From Seriola aureovittata (taxonomy: Eukaryota; Chordata; Actinopteri; Carangiformes; Carangidae), in the NCBI RefSeq assembly GCF_021018895.1, contig NC_079384.1, forward strand, positions 4,884,140 through 4,948,139: DNA of 64,000 nt, given 5' to 3'. The number at the start of each line of letters is the position of its first letter. Positions within the stretch are counted from its first letter, which is position 1. Made by a program: the position numbers and the translations under genes. Of this stretch, positions 21,540-33,430 are shown in pieces. Under the pieces are notes generated by a model. That model did not search any database, was not told the DNA's origin, and saw only the letters and a program-made list of their open reading frames with translations.

Positions 21540-22310
21540 TCTAAGCATGGGCACGGTATCGTTGTTTTTTCAACCGATAATCGATAAAAAATGTATTCAT
21601 TTTAAAATGCACTCCTTTGGCTCTGGTGCAGCTGCTTGTCTCTGATCTGTAGTTTCCACTCTGTGAATTGGCGCAATGTCCCGCCCACAGCACCATCTGA
21701 TTGGTTAAACGTCACAGACGATAGCCTATCACGCTGAACGCTGCTGTGTACACAAAACGTCACAGACTAGAGCGGCTCCGGTTGAGGAGCGGGGGTGTGT
21801 GTTGAAGGTAAGACAGTAGATAAACATCACAGTCCTCTACATTTACAATTTACAACAACATCACACTCTCATCTCAACATCACTCAGATTCATCTGTTGG
21901 TTCAAAACGCACCGAGCAAGAGAGAGAGAGGGAAGCTGGCGCTAACTGCTAAGCTAAAGTAGCGAATCTGAATAGCATGTAAATTACTGCTGAATTAGTG
22001 AAAGTCGCTAAATGGAGCAGAGAGCTCTGGGTGCTGGAGCAGAACTAGCGTAAGTTTAAATGTACATCAGGTAGAAAGTCACTGTGATGCAGAAAACAGC
22101 ACCATTAAATGTGTTCAGACAGAGCAGCAGTAAACTCAACTAGTAACAGAAACTCCACAGACTGGAGGTGAGACGCTACACCGACGTCAGCACGTCAGTG
22201 CGTCTGTGCGTCAATGGTCACTAACTACTGTAACTGAAAACATTTTGTGACGAAGTAAAATCATTATGTAAAACTGTGGTCAGATAAAAGTACAAAGTAA
22301 GTAAGAAAAA
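21540..22310 (+). mobile_element. Possible transposon remnant (hAT-like leader region)
   Basis: The block starts with ATGGGCACGGTATCG and paired CGATAATCGAT words. It then has a GC-richer promoter-like patch (CCGCCCACAGCACCATCTG, later GGAGCGGGGGTGTGTG) and a GGTAAGAC donor-like site. This mix resembles the 5' end of autonomous hAT elements in fishes. No transposase frame follows and I could not define both termini. Class and limits are tentative. Confidence 0.3.
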
Positions 22311-22469
22311 AAAATCTCTGAGTAAATGTGTTCTTTTTAAGGGGAGAGATAAAACATCTTATATGGGGATAATAATATGTGATAAAACTATTAAATTAAA
22401 AGAACATCTTCAGGCTGCAGTTCACAGATGAGGACAGCATCGGAATCAACCAATTAATTCCAGTCAGGC

Positions 22470-22695
22470 ACTTTGCAGCCTGTGTACTGCACAGTGTTTG
22501 GGATTGGTTCAGAGATCATGGTCAAGAGTTCAAGGAGTTGTCCTGCCGTTCAAATCCCTCAGATCTCAAAGCGATCGAGCATCTGTGGGATGTGCTGGAG
22601 CAACAAGTCAGATCCACACGACTTAAAGGATCTGCTGGTAATGTCGCCCACAGGGCCTCTTCATTTTGGTGCTGTTTTGGCAGCACATTGACCAA
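22470..22695 (+). pseudogene. Degraded Tc1/mariner-type transposase 3' fragment
   Basis: In the + strand frame around 22559-22640 the translation includes SDLKAIEHLWDVLEQQVRS. This matches the conserved SPDLNPIEHLWD region at the end of the Tc1 DDE catalytic domain; the canonical NP pair is replaced (KA). The frame breaks soon after and reappears as a short piece ending GCTGTTTTGGCAGCACA, which I recall from the 3' end of such elements. Most of the transposase is deleted and no intact terminal repeats are seen, so it is inactive. Confidence 0.7.
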
Positions 22696-23339
22696 AAAAT
22701 AAAAAATAAATAAAACCAATAAAATAAAAATGTGTGATGAGGAACAACACATAATTACAGTTTCAGTTTCAGTCTACACTAGAACTTTGTTACTCCAGGA
22801 AATCTTTTATTTTCCAGTCTTAAGTTAGACCCTTAAAAGTTAAAAGTTTGTTGGGTATAGATAGTCCTCCTCTTCTGTGGTTTAATGTACTAAAAGACAC
22901 ACATCTACATTTGGACAATGGGCGTTTGGTCTCTGTGCTACTTTGGTTCTGATTATGGATTAAGCTTGTCTTCTGTGTCTTCCTCTACAGTTACATAAGC
23001 TAGACCACATGAGCACTTGATCCTGGTCATGCAAATAATAGTTCCTCTTAATTTGATTATTGGATATCATTGTGTTGTAGCACAGTGTGAGTGGTTAGTG
23101 AGTTTTTCCAAAACTTTAATTGTGTATGTTGTGAGTCAGTCTTGAACGTAGCTATAAATATACACTGGTCTGAAAACATTTCAGCATGTTGCCCCAGTAC
23201 TGTATACCACAGTCTCAAGTGCACTCAGTTTTGACATCCTGTCATTTTTAAAAAAATCCTTATGAACACAGTGGCAACTGCTCCAAAGTAACTAAAAGCT
23301 TTATTTAGCATTTAAAGTGATAGTTATTTGACATTGGGT

Positions 23340-23620
23340 TGTGTGAGGTATTTATCTATAGTCAGTGTATCACCTGCAGTAGATTCAGATCAGCGTGTTG
23401 CCAGTTTGGAGACGCAGCCGGGAACACCTGCATCGAAGCTGAGTGATGAGCTGCTGTGGACGGTGTCAGCAAAAAAAAAAAAAAGCTAACATCAGTTTAA
23501 GTGTATGCTATACTTTGAATATTTTCTCTGTTTTATCTTGCAGCCAAACAGCCCTTTCCTTTGGAACTACAGTTTGTGAACCGTTGAACTTACCGTGTTA
23601 CCACGCACAAGCGCACCTCA
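23340..23620 (+). repeat. Interspersed repeat of a family I recall from acanthomorph genomes
   Basis: Recognisable segments are CAGTTTGGAGACGCAGCCGG, TGAGCTGCTGTGGACGG, a CAGCAAAA-type A-run, and TCAGTTTAAGTGTATGCTAT with AATATTTTCTCTG. I recall this order as a dispersed repeat in many spiny-rayed fish genomes. The transposon class is not evident from the sequence and the ends are approximate. Confidence 0.5.
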
Positions 23621-24179
23621 ATAAAAAACATCAAAATGTACATTTGACAGTAAAGTGAGCTGAAAATGAGAGGGTTTAAAAGAGAGAGACACACTAAATG
23701 AAAGAAAATGACAGACATCCATTAGGGATGACAGAAAAGTTGTGAGTGAGACAGAGAGAAAACAGAGCGAGACATAGAAAACTGAAGATATGCAGTAAAG
23801 CAGCCGGGTTTGTGTAAGCCTCCATCGCCATACTTCAGACAGGAGCTTTAGATTAATACTCAGCAGAGCCATTATGACGACGAGAGGATATTCTCCTCAG
23901 TTCCAATAGAGCTGATCAGACTAGGAGTTTATGTGCTGGTCAGGTTGGGGAGACTAGAGGACTTCCTGCTTCAGCTCGCAATGAATGAAGAATTGGCTTG
24001 CATGTCGATATATCATTTTCATGTTGGAAGCGAAAAAAACACTAAGAGAAAAAACGTTAAATTTACTCTCTTTTCAACCAAACAAAAAACAAGTACATCA
24101 CTGAACTATGGACAGAGAAAATGAAACTATCTGTATGTGTAAATACTAAGAATAAATCGGAAAGTAATGCATATGTCAT

Positions 24180-24498
24180 GTCTGAAATCACTCCCTACTC
24201 CCTCTATAGTCCACTATATAGAGACTTTACCATTTTGTAGTGCTGTCCGAATGTGTAGTGAGAGTTATTATACCCTATATAGTGGACTCATAGTATCCCA
24301 TAATGCTTCATGAAAAGTAGGGTACAACCGATGGTCACTAACCAAGCTATATACACTATCGCACTCTCGCTAAAGACAGAAAAACTGCCGAGAAAATGAC
24401 CTGTGTAGTGTTTTTCATTTTACCGATGAGCTCACTATATAGTCCTCTCCATAGAACTCCCTGGGTAGTGAGCAGGGAGGAGGGAATGACAACCATAG
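24180..24498. mobile_element. Probable MITE with CTCCCT-type inverted ends
   Basis: TCACTCCCTACTCCCT (24188-24203) is matched in inverse orientation by 24474-24489 at 14 of 16 bases. Inside are further inverted words (TATAGTCCACTATATA at the left, TATATAGTGGACTCATA further in). These ends resemble non-autonomous hAT-type elements of fishes that begin with CACTCCCTACTCCCTATATAG. No coding capacity is present. Target duplications are not clear. Confidence 0.5.
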
Positions 24499-25697
24499 TC
24501 TCGATGCGAACAGTTAAGCTCGCTCTCACAAGGCGTGTGGCTCAGGGACTGAGGGCCAGGTTGCCGTGCTCCGGGCCGACGCATGACTCTCAGTGGGCGT
24601 GGAGGTCAAAGTGAAAGGAAAAGGAAGAGACGAACACCGCCGGGCAGAACGCTGAGAACAGTGCTGGGCACGAGGTGCAGTCTTCACTACTGTGCATGCG
24701 TTAGGGATAAACCCAATAGTAACCGGTCTTAGAGGGCGAAACCTTATTGCACAATAAACCCAGAAGAAGAGGAGGCTGAAGATGATTGTGAATAACTTCT
24801 CATCTCCTCTACGTTCTTTACATTTATTTACAATTTTTTTTCTTAGCGGGTTTTAGCTTTCCGTTTTTGCAGTGTTGAATTTGTTTATCCAGTATCTGAA
24901 TTCAATCTTTCATCTCGTTCAAATAGCAGTTTTAATTTGGAGAAACACAGAGAACATTTAGTCTTGGCTCGAACTCCAGAGGCAGTGATATTGTATGTGG
25001 CTGTGGACCAGTTATTTATTTATTTTCTTTAACATTACATTTCCCTCCTGTCGGCGTGGCGACCTCACGTTTCTGTCATTAAGTCAGCCAGACGCTACTT
25101 CATCTGGCAAATGATTGTGGTTTAGATGATATTCCTGATCGCTGAAACCTCCGTGTTCATTTGTCTGATATGTGAAATAGAAAGTTCCGTATATAAAGTA
25201 CCTGTTCCTAATTATACTGTTTGTTATCATGTTCCACCACCTGCATGGTGGCATTCATTTAGGAACACATTCATATTTGATTGCATAAGTGTTTCTACCT
25301 CAGTGAATGTGTAGCTCTGCATGCGTATGTGCAGTCCTGGGGTTCTTTGTTTTTGTATTTAGTCTACGTTTCTGTTGCTAGGCGCTCATTGCTCTAGGTT
25401 TTCATTTTGTTGATTCCTTTTTGGTGAAACATTGTAGGTGGAACCGTGTTCATGACCCAGTTCCCCTTCTGGAAATACCATACTTCCTGTTTGTCCGAGG
25501 ACCACTCCTCCCTCCCCAGAGAAAAAACAATATACTAGAGTGTTGACAACAGCAAATGTTTCAGTGCCAGTGTGTTCAGCCAGCCTGGTGCCGGTGATGA
25601 AGGAGGGATGGAGGCCAACAGTGAGTAAATCGGTGGCAGGAGGATGAAAGCTTTGATAAACTCACTGTACGTTACCTGCCCAGCACCAGATGGCAGA

Positions 25698-25800
25698 CAG
25701 ACAAAGTTAGCGACTAGCTGGTGAATAGTGGAGCATTTAGCAGCTACAGAGCCAAAACTGACTAAAGCAGAGCTTAAATGAGTCAATATTACACTTTAGG
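25698..25800 (+). repeat. Fragment of an interspersed repeat
   Basis: Words such as ACAAAGTTAGCGACTAGCTG, GTGGAGCATTTAGCAGCTA and AGAGCTTAAATGAGTCAATA match my memory of a widespread fish repeat. The copy is partial and mutated. Class unknown. Confidence 0.4.
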
Positions 25801-28800
25801 TGGCCATAAACAAAAACTGCATCATGTTTGCTGAATGTGCAAACGCCATCTTGAAAAGGTGACAATATGGCAAGGATGTATTTTTAGCTTCTGCCCCCAT
25901 GTGCAGAAGAAGAAATGTGAAGTTCTCTTTTTATTTTGCAGTGAGACAGATGAAGAAGTTTCATGTTAAACAGAGAAATGGAGGAAGGGGATGTGCTGAA
26001 GGTACAGGAGGTGAGCAGGAGGGAGATTTCTGTACTTCTCTCTCGCTGTTTTAAATTGTGCAGCAACATCCCGTGGCTCCTGTAGCTCCACTGATGTAGA
26101 TTAAGGTGGACTGGCCAAATAGACTGAGGTAGCCCAGTTGTTGTAGCTATGGCTCCAGTGGCTCCAGGGAGCCAGGCACATGGAGTAGCAAAGGGTAATG
26201 TTTGTTTGTTAATGCCATATGTTCTGTACCACTGTGTGTGTGTGTGTGCGTGGATATTATATATATGTTCACGTGTGTGTAAGCATGCATGTGTGTCAAG
26301 TTTCCACATGAAGCGAAGGTTTATGTTATTTAAATTGGCTCATACATCATATTACCAGCCCATTATGACTGAGCTCTGCTATCTGAACCACGCATCTCCT
26401 GCTTTCTTTTTGTCTTCTTTATTTACATAAACTGGTCTCTGGTTTTTGAAAAAATGTAGATCACAAATGGTGCGAGGAAAAGCTGGAGCTTTGCCTATCT
26501 GCTCCAATTTGTTCTTTCCGTTTTCTTCCCTGCAATAATAAAAGCATCTGAGACTCGAAGTTGGAGGAAAACACAGGAAAAAAGCTTTACTCAGTTTCTG
26601 TCTTTCAACAGTCTTATTAAAATCTGACCAAACCCACAGTGGATCAAACCTTCATGCTGGGGTACACTGCAGATTACAAACCCTATAGTACAGATTTAGG
26701 CCACGGATCTAAAGCCAACATTGCTTGTGCCTTTATATAGGTCCACTGGAGGCAGCTGAAATACTTTTTATTTCACATTGCAGGTTTAAACTATTGGTGA
26801 TACGATAAAATACAATCCAGGAAGTCCAGTTGGAGTAAGAGATTAATGTGCTTAAAGGTTTCTCAGATGCCAAAACACTGCAGTTTGTCAGGATTTTACT
26901 CTCGGCACTTATCACAACATCAACAGTTTTGTCACTAAGACTGTGACGTAAACAGCAGGAGTACAGTGTTCACACCACAAGGTAATCCTGGTTCATCTTC
27001 TTTTCTGGATGACCCAGCATTGTGTTGTAGAAGTTTCAACCCGCTGCGTCATTAGACGGGCTCAACTGAAATGAATGAGAGGGCTGTGAGTTTTCACGCA
27101 GGGCTACTGTCGGTCCGAACGCTGCCTTAGGGAAAGAGTTATAATTAGTGCAATAGAGAAACCGAGGCAGCGTCTTTCCAAATTTGACTTCAACCCCACT
27201 TTCCTCCATTTGTATCTGCCTAATATAATAATTTTTTCCTTGCATTAGCACTAACAACATATTTTAGTCCACCTTTTAATGAGGTGAAGAAGTAGAAGAT
27301 AGAGTAGAGAGTAAATAGAGAGTAAATACTGAATTAGTGCTTAAAGCAGTTGCGCTGAGCTACTTTATCTAATGTTGTACTTATGGTTTTCATCATCTCT
27401 TCGAAACAAGAGATAAAGTTATGGAATATTAGTTTCAGGTGATTAAACACAAGTGAACGGATCACATGTCTTTGTATCTGAAAACCGGGACGTGCTGCTC
27501 GTGACCCTGGGGTGTCAGAGCTTATTTGTTAACATTGTCAAATTGTCCTTGAGCAAAACCTTGGTGCACTACATCATTCTTTTCATGTCATCTTGAATAA
27601 AACTATAAAGACTATGCAAAAATGTAATACATAAAGTTCTGATGGCGGAGGATAAAGAAACCCTAGACGCTGATTTGTGGTCAGTTTTTCTGCTTTCTCC
27701 ACTGATGGTCTAGGATTGGGATTTGGGTTCGGGAACCTGATCCAGGTCTGTTGCTCCCGTCTGAGAGGAGAGCGGCATATGGAATTCATCCACCACATAC
27801 ATCCATTTTTCATCATCACCCTCCTCTCCTTTCTCCATTGTTGTGCTGAGTTTCTAATGGGACTCTGGTTGACCAGCCAAATGCTCTGCAGTCCTTCATC
27901 CTCTTCATCCCCTCCCACCGACGAGGTCCGGGAATGGCTTCTGTCTTTTAAAGTGTCTTTAAACTACAACAGGTCATAGCTTTAAGAGAAAGCGTCTTGA
28001 AAAATCAATCTTTACCACAAAGACCAGTCCACAGACCACTCACTAACTGGTCCAGACCACAGAGGGGGTGACCAGTGGTCTGTTTTTGCGACCACGGTCA
28101 GATGACTCTGATTTGTCAGATATACACTATTAATAGTGAACCGCACCTCACTGTCCTCAGCATCACCACTCTGCATTTTACACAATTACACAGCTTTACA
28201 TTTCATACATGTAGTATCATCTGCAATTTTTATTTCAGGAAATTGCTACCCACTAAATTGATTTCTGTTTTACAGAATCTTTACACACTGAGTACAATCG
28301 TGTGAAAGGGTGTAAACTACTGGATTCTTATATAGGAAGCATTGTTAAATACCTGAAGGTGATTATTTTGATCAATCATTTCATGCAGAGCATTAAGCTC
28401 TTGACATTATCAACCTATTTGGGAACATATGAAGTTTATTGGTTAATTTAATAAAAAATATATGGTTGAAGAAGAGTTGGTTAGTTACAATACAAGAACA
28501 TAAGAAGTTAAATATTTCTTTTATGTAAGTTTTCCCTCTTCAGACAAAGGATAAAAAAACAAAACAAAAAGGAAAATCATGGCCAAAGCTCTTTACCTCT
28601 CTGGCTTTTCGCTCTGGGCAGATTGTGGTTTTTGTTGCGCAGCCTCCATGAATAATCTGAGACAGGCCTCATTTATAAATAAGTGCCTCAATTGCTTGGA
28701 GCTTGAAGATACTGTATGTGTGTGTGTGTGGACACTCGTTGTTGGAGGGATTTATAAAGTGTTTATATAAAGTGTGAGTGGGGCAGATGATGCCAAATGT

Positions 28801-31756
28801 AGAAAAGGATCTTGAGTTTCAACCAAAATGCTTGTTTGAGGAGAAGCTGATAACAGTTCGGTTTTACTGCAATTACATTTAATTAATGACCAAAAAATCT
28901 GCCGCCACTGCCAACCCCCGTTTTTTATAGTAACACACTCGTGCACATGTATAGACACACATGGGTTGGGGCTGAGGTGTGAGGCCTGGCTTTGGAACAG
29001 CTACTGCTATTTGACTTCTTCGTTAATGGATAATTACATTGTAGGAATGTTTATCACCGCTCCATTTGCCGAGCAGCTCAAATCAAGTTCCCCCTCTGTC
29101 AAAACTCCAATGATTGTCTATCACTGAGCTTATTTAAACATTTACAAAGTGTTCAAACTTACAACAAGGTCTGCAAGATATCTGAATCTACACAACTGCT
29201 TTACTGACAAACAATGGCTGAAAAATGACCCTGGGTGCTTAGATTTATGTTTTCAGACTTTTTACAAATGACATCACAGCTTGAGTTAACAGAGGCAAGA
29301 GAAGGAAACTCAAAAATGTACAAGACGTACAAATATTTTTCAGTGTCAGAAGTCACTATCCCAACAATCAAACTAATTTCACCTCTTCCAGTGTGTGTCG
29401 TAATTGTTTGAAGCATAAAGCGAGGTTGTATCTGTGGCTCAATGGTGTTTGATGTGAAATCATTTGTCGGCCTTATTGGTAGCTGTATTGATAGTAGGTG
29501 TGGCATAGACTAAAGATTGGCAGGGATACTCATGGTTTTTGGTGACCAGTCGTTTCTCCGCCAAACACTCAGTGACCAGTTGTGTCAGTGACTCCCATGT
29601 ATACTGTGCTGTCAGCTGACAGGAGGTTATAGGTTTCTCCTGAGAGTACTGAATTGAGTAAGGGTGCACTTTGTTGCTTATGAATTAAACTTTTAATAGT
29701 TTAAAATTAAGTTTATGTTACGCCTTCTTTCAAGTAATATAGTCTGGTTTTAAAGTTCGGCGTTGTGCGCAGTAAAAATGTGGATGTTCATTGACTTTGA
29801 CTTAGGAGTTAGAGTAGGTTTTCTTCTAACCTAAAGATGATAGTTAGGACTTATAGTCAGGGAGTGGTGAGACACTGAGAGCACTCAGCTGAACTCGGCT
29901 CTCTATTTCAACCCAGGCCTCTTTATATCAAACTAAATAGTTTTTTTTTATGACCGTAATCAGCTGATTATGACAGGCACTGATAAATATAAAGAGAGGC
30001 TTTGTAGGCCTACACGTAACTCATATTACTGCCTCCATTTCCTCATAGCTTCTCTGCTGTGGCTTGTTCCTGCCAAATCAGTGGCAGTAAGGGAATGCAA
30101 ATCAGGAGCCTGCATCAACACTGTCAGCCAGTGTAACACTAAGGTCACTTGGCGCTTGGCTGGTCTGCTGTATTTTAGAGATGCTGAACTTCAAACTATA
30201 ATTCTCACTAGCTGATGATGGTGTGGTGCAAAACAGCAATGGCTGAGATTTGTCGTTTTTCAACAGCTTTTTGCGAGGAAACAGCTTGGTAGTCTCAGAC
30301 GTTGGACTCCCACTAGCACGTGGCCTTATACTTTCAACTGGAAAATAAAAATCATCTGATCAGGACTGTAATTTAATGCAGTGCAATGCAAATCTGATGC
30401 TCGAGCCAAAAGGAATCTTTTATAGTCAAGTTCAGCCAAATCATTATGTTGAGAAATCTTGCTAAAACAGAAAATGAGGATGGTGCAGTGGTGATCCTAA
30501 ACTCTGAGGGGCCCCAGGCAAAGAAGCACATCAAGGACCCCCCCGCATGCAGACTATCTTTAGGTGCTCCAATTTAAAGATGTTTCCCTGAATGCCTCAC
30601 ATGCAGTCAGTGGGTAGTCTAGCTGCAGCACACATCAGGTGCCCCGCTTATGAAGGTTTTGGGGCAACAGCAGTGCACTATATACTGTCTTTATGGGAGG
30701 GTTAAGGGCGTTGTAGGACAGTGTCATTTGAATACCAAATGCATTTATCAGTTACTTCCTCATTTTATTTTTTTAATTGGGAGTTAATCAAAGCAGGATA
30801 ATAACTCCTTTGATGATGGAAGGGACAGAGTGTGAGACACAGACAATAAACATAGACTGAGCCAGTAGGGGAGACATGGTGAGACAGACAGATGAGTAGA
30901 AAGTGAGAGTCCTGTCTGTATGATGAATATCTGTGGAATTTCTCTCCCTGTCGGTGCGGACTAATTGATGCCAAAAGTGAAAGCTGAGCTGGACTGAAAG
31001 ACAGCTCAAATACAGGTAGAGAGACAGAGTCAAGCAGAGAGGGACAAGTCTGGGTTACATCATTGTTTTATCGATTTAACAGATCTCACTGATGGCTGAT
31101 GGTCTGACACCTGTTGGTTTGTCTGGAAAATATGTGGACAGATTTGTGGACAAACTCAAGGTTTTTCATTCAACTAGTTAGCAGCTAAAGTGGTACAAGC
31201 ATATTTTGTCTTTGTATTTTGTACATGGTCCCAGTTTTAAAAAATCGCTTTTCGCTGTTCATGTATCCACCTAAAAAAAAAGAGTTTACTGGGGTCATCA
31301 GTGTGTTGCTGAAGCTGGTCCAAGACAAACAGAGAAGCCAGGGGCCCCACAGTGTGGACGTCCCATAGCAGGACAGCAGTCTTGTTATTTTAACGTCTAC
31401 TTCACTTGTGTTTATGACTGTGCTCGCGTATTTATGGTATGGAGCTGTGCTTATGTTGGTTCCTCAGAGTGCTGGTCGATCCAGTGATACACCACGGTTG
31501 CAGCTTCTGTGATTTGTTCCAAAAATGCAGCCTGAAGCCAGTTTTCATCACTAGTTCTGTGTGTTCTTGCAGATATCCTGCCCTTGCCAAATCAGTGGGT
31601 TTCTTTGGGTCCTGAGTCCAAAGAATTCTGCATCCAGCCGCACCAGTCAGCAAACTATATGCAAGTCAATTGTGGTGTGCTGCCTGAGTTTGAAACACAT
31701 GATTTAAGACACGTAAACATTTACACAGGACCACATCTGTATGCTGGGGCTCAACC
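25801..31756. other. Long non-coding stretch, no gene recognised
   Basis: Open frames up to about 140 codons occur on the - strand near 26.0-26.3 kb but show no family motif and contain repeat-derived TG/CA tracts. There are no paired splice signals, RNA genes or clear transposon termini. It could be intergenic, or an intron of a gene whose exons lie outside the window. Confidence 0.45.
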
Positions 31757-32022
31757 TTAAAGCTGCATTAATCAATATTTTATATTGACAATAGATCCTC
31801 AGACAATTATCACCCAATCTGCAATTCCCCTCAGCTCTCCTGAGCTGCTCAGCCTCTTTTAGATCATTGTTGTTTTTGTGGCTTGAAAACTCTGCGAACC
31901 TGCTTTCCAGCAGCAGCAGACTGTTTTTATTGAAGAAGCTCAAACCCGTTGTGCACGACCAGCTCAGCACTGAATGGTGAAGGTTAGATCTATACACCTG
32001 GTGAACGCGGCGGTTCATTTAG
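31757..32022 (+). repeat. Interspersed repeat
   Basis: CTCTCCTGAGCTGCTCAGCC, TTTTAGATCATTGTTGTTTT, CAGCAGCAGCAGACTGTTTT, GAAGAAGCTCAAACCCG and CAGCTCAGCACTGAATGGTG occur in the order I recall from a common dispersed acanthomorph repeat. No transposase is encoded. Class uncertain and ends approximate. Confidence 0.5.
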
Positions 32023-32501
32023 AATCTTTTCATATTAAAGACATACTGCTTCTTGCAGTGTTTGCATGGGACATAAATCATGAGTTTCAGTTCCCAGGGA
32101 TACTGAGCTCCATGAATGCAGCATTTTGCCCCGAGCTTAAGGAAGTGGCATCTTTAAAAAAATATGATGTCGAGGAAGACAACCAGCTGCTCTCTGACAG
32201 TTGTGTACAAACTAAAGGGTCTTTGAAGACCGGGCTTTTTAGGCACAATCTGTAATCCATGTGTAAAGGGAAATCCAGATTTTTCATCAATTAATATGTA
32301 TATTTAATATGCAGGACACTTTCATGAGGCTTAAGATACCAAAAACAACACATTTTCCACAACCACTTCAAACCTATCAAGATCTTTTAAAGTCATAAAA
32401 AAATGAAGAACAAAGACAAAAAGGAATACAAAAAAAAATCTGTCAAATATAATCAGCTGATTTTATCTTTCTCTGTATAATTTGGCAAAGAGAGGAACAG
32501 C

Positions 32502-32502
<1 letters not shown>

Positions 32503-32577
<75 letters not shown>
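32503..32577. repeat. (TG)n microsatellite, about 37 units
   Basis: An uninterrupted TG run of 75 bp, the longest dinucleotide repeat in the window. It is a likely hypervariable marker and potentially Z-DNA forming. Confidence 0.97.
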
Positions 32578-32580
<3 letters not shown>

Positions 32581-33127
32581 GCCTGGGGAGGATTCATTCC
32601 CCTTAAAATAACCAACATTTGATTTTCCAAAGGTTCAAAATGCCAGGATTTATCCAAATGATATCCTATTACGCCGTTGGCTTTAACATCCAAGCTTGGC
32701 TGAAAGTACAGAGTGCCTGCCCACCGCTTACTCTCGGTTTTGTTAAAACGCAAAAAAAAAATGCCAAGAACAATATAAACAAACTGTACAAGTTTCTTGA
32801 ATTCATTTTCAAAATCATGTATCTCAGGGACAGTTTCGGAGCATGTGTGCTCGTTCCTCTTCACACAAAACCGTATAATGTATTACCATAGTCATATTCT
32901 ACACCAGTGTCATTTAACTCCACAGTTGATGAAGTATAATGTAATAAATAAATAAATAAGTAAAATTGATTCATCATCCATCATGAGCTCCAAGGAATAA
33001 TAGATATCTATCTGAGAAATAATTAATTCCATTCTTTTAACAAAAATCTGCAAAACCTTTTGTCAGCTTTTTGTTGATAGCTCCAAGCACAACATGAAGA
33101 AATGATTTGATTGCTTTTTATTTGTCT

Positions 33128-33392
33128 TAAAGGAGCTATTTGTAAGGTTTGCTATTGCTACATAGCCAGTGTTAGCATGAACTGTTTACTTACCAGTCTA
33201 GAAGAAACGTTGTTTCAGAAGTTCAGTATCAAACTTTATTGCTTTACTGGCCAAGAGCTGTCGCCAGCAGTGGAAAGCAACGCCAATGTTAACTCTCGTC
33301 TCTGTCACGTCTTTTCTTCTCCTGAAGTTAGCACGCTCACCAGCTAGCCGCGGCACATCTCGTCAGATTCCCGTAGCAACTCACTGCAGCCT
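33128..33392 (+). repeat. Interspersed repeat, copy 1 of an inverted pair
   Basis: It begins AAGGAGCTATTTGTAAGG and contains AGAAGAAACGTTGTTTCAG, CAGTGGAAAGCAAC, CTTTTCTTCTCCTGAAGTTA and GCACGCTCACCAGCTAGCC. The reverse complement of 49102-49350 shows the same words in the same order (AAGGAGCTATTTGTAAGTG through GTTAGCACGCTAACCAG to ACTCACTGTAGCC). The two are therefore inverted copies of one family, about 15.7 kb apart. I recall this family as abundant in spiny-rayed fishes. Confidence 0.75.
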
Positions 33393-33430
33393 CCAGTCTG
33401 ACCTGAAGCCATAGCACTCTCTCCTAAAAA

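Noticed and set aside
25884..26309. 141-codon - strand frame
   Set aside because: Composition includes a translated TG/CA tract (repeated Thr-His) and no known motif; most likely chance.
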